Shown here: one piece after another, positions 24,001-24,802 of the stretch
Numbering within the stretch: the first letter of the stretch is position 1
Layout: every line of letters begins with the position of its first letter
Source of the DNA: CAYNLY01 sp964398225
GTDB taxonomy: Bacteria; Pseudomonadota; Zetaproteobacteria; Mariprofundales; Mariprofundaceae
Length of the DNA stretch: 24,802 bases
Direction of reading: 5' to 3'
NCBI GenBank assembly: GCA_964398225.1
Contig: CAYNLY010000020.1
Coordinates: forward strand, 1 to 24,802
The notes under the pieces: model-generated
Told to the model about the DNA's origin: nothing
Databases searched by the model: none
The model's input: the letters and a program-made list of their open reading frames with translations, nothing else
Position numbers and translations under genes: made by a program

Positions 24001-24579
24001 GAGCTCGCGGTTCATGTCCTCCTGCCCGACGATCCCGTGCCTGCCAAGCTCGATGAAGAAGCAGTGCGGCTGGAACATCTCGCGGTATCGCTCGGCGATG
24101 CGCCGGGCTCCCTGCCGGTCGCCCCGCTGAAGCGCCTGCTCGATTTCGCCGTTCCAGCCGCCCGAAAGGCCGATCAGCCCCTCGGAATGCTCGGCGAGCA
24201 GCCGGTGGTCGATCCGAGGCCGGTAGTAGAAGCCTTCCAGATAGCCAAGCGAAACCAGGCGCATCAGATTGCGCCAGCCGTAGTTGTTCCGGGCAAGCAG
24301 CACGAGCTGGCCGTAGCGCGGCGCGCGCGGCCCCGAGCTTGCGCGACTGAAGCGGTCCTCGCAGATGAACACCTCGGCGCCCAGGATCGGCTTGATGCCC
24401 CGGCGCATCGCCTTGGTGTAGAACTCGATCGCGCCGAAAAGGTTGCCGTAATCGGTCAGCGCCAGCGCGGGCATGCGCAGCCGGACGGCGCGCTCGAGCA
24501 GATCGTCGATCGTCGGCGTTGCGCCCAGCAGCGAATAGTCGCTGTGCACGTGCAGGTGGACGAACGGGGCGAACTCCAT
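21073..24579 (-). CDS. dnaE: DNA polymerase III alpha subunit
   Basis: The protein has 1168 residues, close to E. coli DnaE (1160). The order is an N-terminal PHP domain (FVHLHVHSDYSLL, 6-18), polymerase palm with catalytic Asp409 and Asp411 in MPDFDVDF and Asp561 in KFDFLGLKTL, fingers, an HhH/beta-binding region (GYGFNKSHSAAYALIAYQTAYLKAHYP), an OB-fold and a C-terminal tail. It is the replicative polymerase subunit. In the PHP domain the usual TDHGN is TDYGN (42-46) and the usual LSGC is LSGG (138-141), so metal-dependent PHP activity is probably lost and a separate proofreading subunit is expected. ATG 24579 gives the family N-terminus, although no good Shine-Dalgarno precedes it. An insertion sequence starts about 52 bp upstream. 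Confidence 0.97.
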   Translation of the reverse strand: MEFAPFVHLHVHSDYSLLGATPTIDDLLERAVRLRMPALALTDYGNLFGAIEFYTKAMRRGIKPILGAEVFICEDRFSRASSGPRAPRYGQLVLLARNNYGWRNLMRLVSLGYLEGFYYRPRIDHRLLAEHSEGLIGLSGGWNGEIEQALQRGDRQGARRIAERYREMFQPHCFFIELGRHGIVGQEDMNRELVRLAHELDLPLVATNDVHFLDRSDFEALKAMRAIQQNRTIHDDVEGHFTPEHMMKTAEEMEELFRDLPEAVENTLHIAHRCNVDLVFGEYQLPDFQPPEGMDLDDFIRHQARQGLAERWPAIVAGSPSAERKAYEERLEYELEVIVSMGFSGYFLIVSDFIRWAKEQGIPVGPGRGSGAGSLVAYCLKITDLDPIRYGLLFERFLNPERVSMPDFDVDFCMNRREEVIRYVTGKYGEEKVAQIITFGSMKAKAVVRDVGRALGMDLAKVNRIAALIPNDLKITLERALEEEPRLKRLVKEDREVEDLFELAKRLEGRHRNAGKHAAGVIIGREPLIETAPLFRLPGEEGKVVQWDMAHVEKVGLIKFDFLGLKTLTVIDMACRLIRDHAENERERNFDIARIPLDDEATFALLSRGQTGAVFQVESQGMRELLVRMKPDRFEDIIALVALYRPGPLESGMVDTFIECKHGRRQIDYPLPQLEPILKETNGVILYQEQVMQIAQVLAGYTLGQADMLRRAMGKKKPEEMARQRKIFMEGARKRRVPEDKAEQIFDLMEKFAGYGFNKSHSAAYALIAYQTAYLKAHYPLAFMAATLSCDMGNSDKVAALVRDCREMGIEVLPPHINHSDWEFRPEGAALRFGLGAVKGVGEAAIRALVDERNAHGPFRDFEDLVLRAPDRVLNKRILEALIRAGALDGLIPERHAALEGLGRALELLGGRRRRYAMGQAALFGEAAEPDSSALFPEVPPWSPGECLHAEREALGFYLSGHPLEARLAGVDGLGTAHLGRVAEMPDGAEGIFPVCVTGVRRHQGKSGAMAFARVEDMHAGCDLIVFASLYSECAELLAREEPLLVAARVDRSRGEPALIAEAVAAVDELLPELVREITIEASSIAWDEVTLARLKSLASGGPACLRFHVRLPDGSLARLRTEPCIRWSEELRVQLEARFGADAIRLACRPWRPERAAGARRGGRPGG

Positions 24580-24687
24580 GCCGTGAGCCTAGCCGTGAAC
24601 CCCGCCTCTGACCATGCGCGCTCCGCCCACTGTCAGTAACACATAACCTGTCCTGAGTAGTAGCACGAGAGTTGTCCGGATTTGAGG

Positions 24688-24705
24688 GTCACCGATGGAG
24701 GTGAT
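24688..24705 (+). promoter_or_regulatory. Hairpin covering the transposase ribosome-binding site
   Basis: TCACC (24689-24693) pairs with GGTGA (24700-24704) around a 6-nt loop, plus a G-T pair at 24688/24705. The right arm and loop contain GGAGGTGA, the Shine-Dalgarno of the transposase ATG at 24711. A second inverted pair, GTAGTAGC (24657-24664) and GCTACTAC (24725-24732), encloses this hairpin and the start codon. Confidence 0.5.
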
Positions 24706-24710
24706 CGTTG

Positions 24711-24802
24711 ATGCGGAGAACGGAGCTACTACAGGAGGTCAGGAGGATGAGGTTTCTGGAAGCGTATGACCGCTGGCAACGGGGTTATCTGACGCAGGAG
24801 GA
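24711..24802 (+). CDS. Transposase, N-terminal fragment (runs off the window)
   Basis: The visible 30 residues are MRRTELLQEVRRMRFLEAYD followed by RWQRGYLTQE; the frame is still open at the window end. The MRF.EAY..W....LTQEE pattern resembles the N-terminus of IS1202-type (ISNCY) transposases, where it leads into a helix-turn-helix DNA-binding domain. ATG 24711 is preferred: GGAGGTGATC (24697-24706), a near-perfect anti-16S match, lies just upstream. ATG 24747 is in frame and also has AGGAGG (24733-24738) 8 nt upstream, so internal initiation is possible. Family assignment rests on this short segment only. Confidence 0.65.
   Translation, partial: MRRTELLQEVRRMRFLEAYDRWQRGYLTQE

Larger units (their letters stand above)
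24631..24802 (+). mobile_element. Left end of an insertion sequence, probably IS1202/ISNCY-like (right end outside window)
   Basis: From about 24631 (TGTCAGTAACACATAACC) base composition shifts to lower GC and a divergent transposase frame begins 80 bp later. The boundary is inferred from the composition change and from the terminal-repeat-like TGTCAGTAA start; the matching right end lies outside the window, so the exact edge is unproven. The element points away from dnaE. Confidence 0.6.

Noticed and set aside
21253..24639. 1128-codon open frame on the plus strand, antisense to dnaE
   Set aside because: It lies opposite a fully conserved dnaE. High GC at codon third positions removes stop codons from antisense frames, and the translation shows no domain and is rich in Arg, Leu, Ala and His.
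1..24802. CRISPR array, toxin-antitoxin pair, prophage or defence system
   Set aside because: No regularly spaced repeats, no small paired frames and no phage or nuclease genes were seen. Apart from the partial insertion sequence, all coding space is accounted for by recognised genes.

Overview
The window is high-GC chromosomal DNA from a Gram-negative bacterium, most likely a member of the Pseudomonadota. It carries lpxC (lipid A synthesis), a meso-diaminopimelate-type MurE, a gamma-proteobacterial-like dcw gene order with murB between murC and ddlB, a short 4.5S SRP RNA, and tRNA genes that encode their CCA ends. I cannot fix the genus. The content is mostly core housekeeping, and I do not see a novel multi-gene system.

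Layout. Bases 1-942 hold the end of an arsenic-resistance operon: the C-terminal part of an ACR3 arsenite exporter and a thioredoxin-type ArsC arsenate reductase. A rho-independent terminator at about 980-1021 closes it. A TTGACA-type promoter followed by 10-bp-phased TGGNN repeats (probable MraZ operator) then opens the dcw cluster: mraZ, rsmH, ftsL, ftsI, murE, murF, mraY, murD, ftsW, murG, murC, murB, ddlB, ftsQ, ftsA, ftsZ, lpxC (1153-19611, all on +). From mraZ to ftsA the genes overlap or are 1 bp apart. Only ftsZ and lpxC have leaders of their own (75 bp and 173 bp). Together the products make the lipid II precursor (MurB-F, Ddl, MraY, MurG), polymerise and cross-link septal peptidoglycan (FtsW, FtsI), and form the divisome core (FtsL, FtsQ, FtsA, FtsZ). 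MraZ and RsmH are the regulatory and rRNA-methylation members at the head.

From 19643 to 24579 everything is on the minus strand and converges on lpxC. Read in that strand's direction the order is dnaE, accA, tRNA-Ser(CGA), tRNA-Ser(GGA), the 4.5S SRP RNA (ffs), and a T-run. The window ends with the left part of an insertion sequence. Its first transposase codons resemble the IS1202/ISNCY-type transposases, and it lies about 50 bp upstream of dnaE.

Points worth a second look: a C-terminal PASTA-like domain on FtsI, a degenerate PHP domain in DnaE, an SRP RNA whose 3' strand can fold in two exclusive ways, CAGGAA repeats in the ftsZ leader, and the insertion sequence upstream of dnaE with a ribosome-binding site inside a hairpin. 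Very long antisense reading frames (for example 1128 codons opposite dnaE) are GC-driven artefacts.
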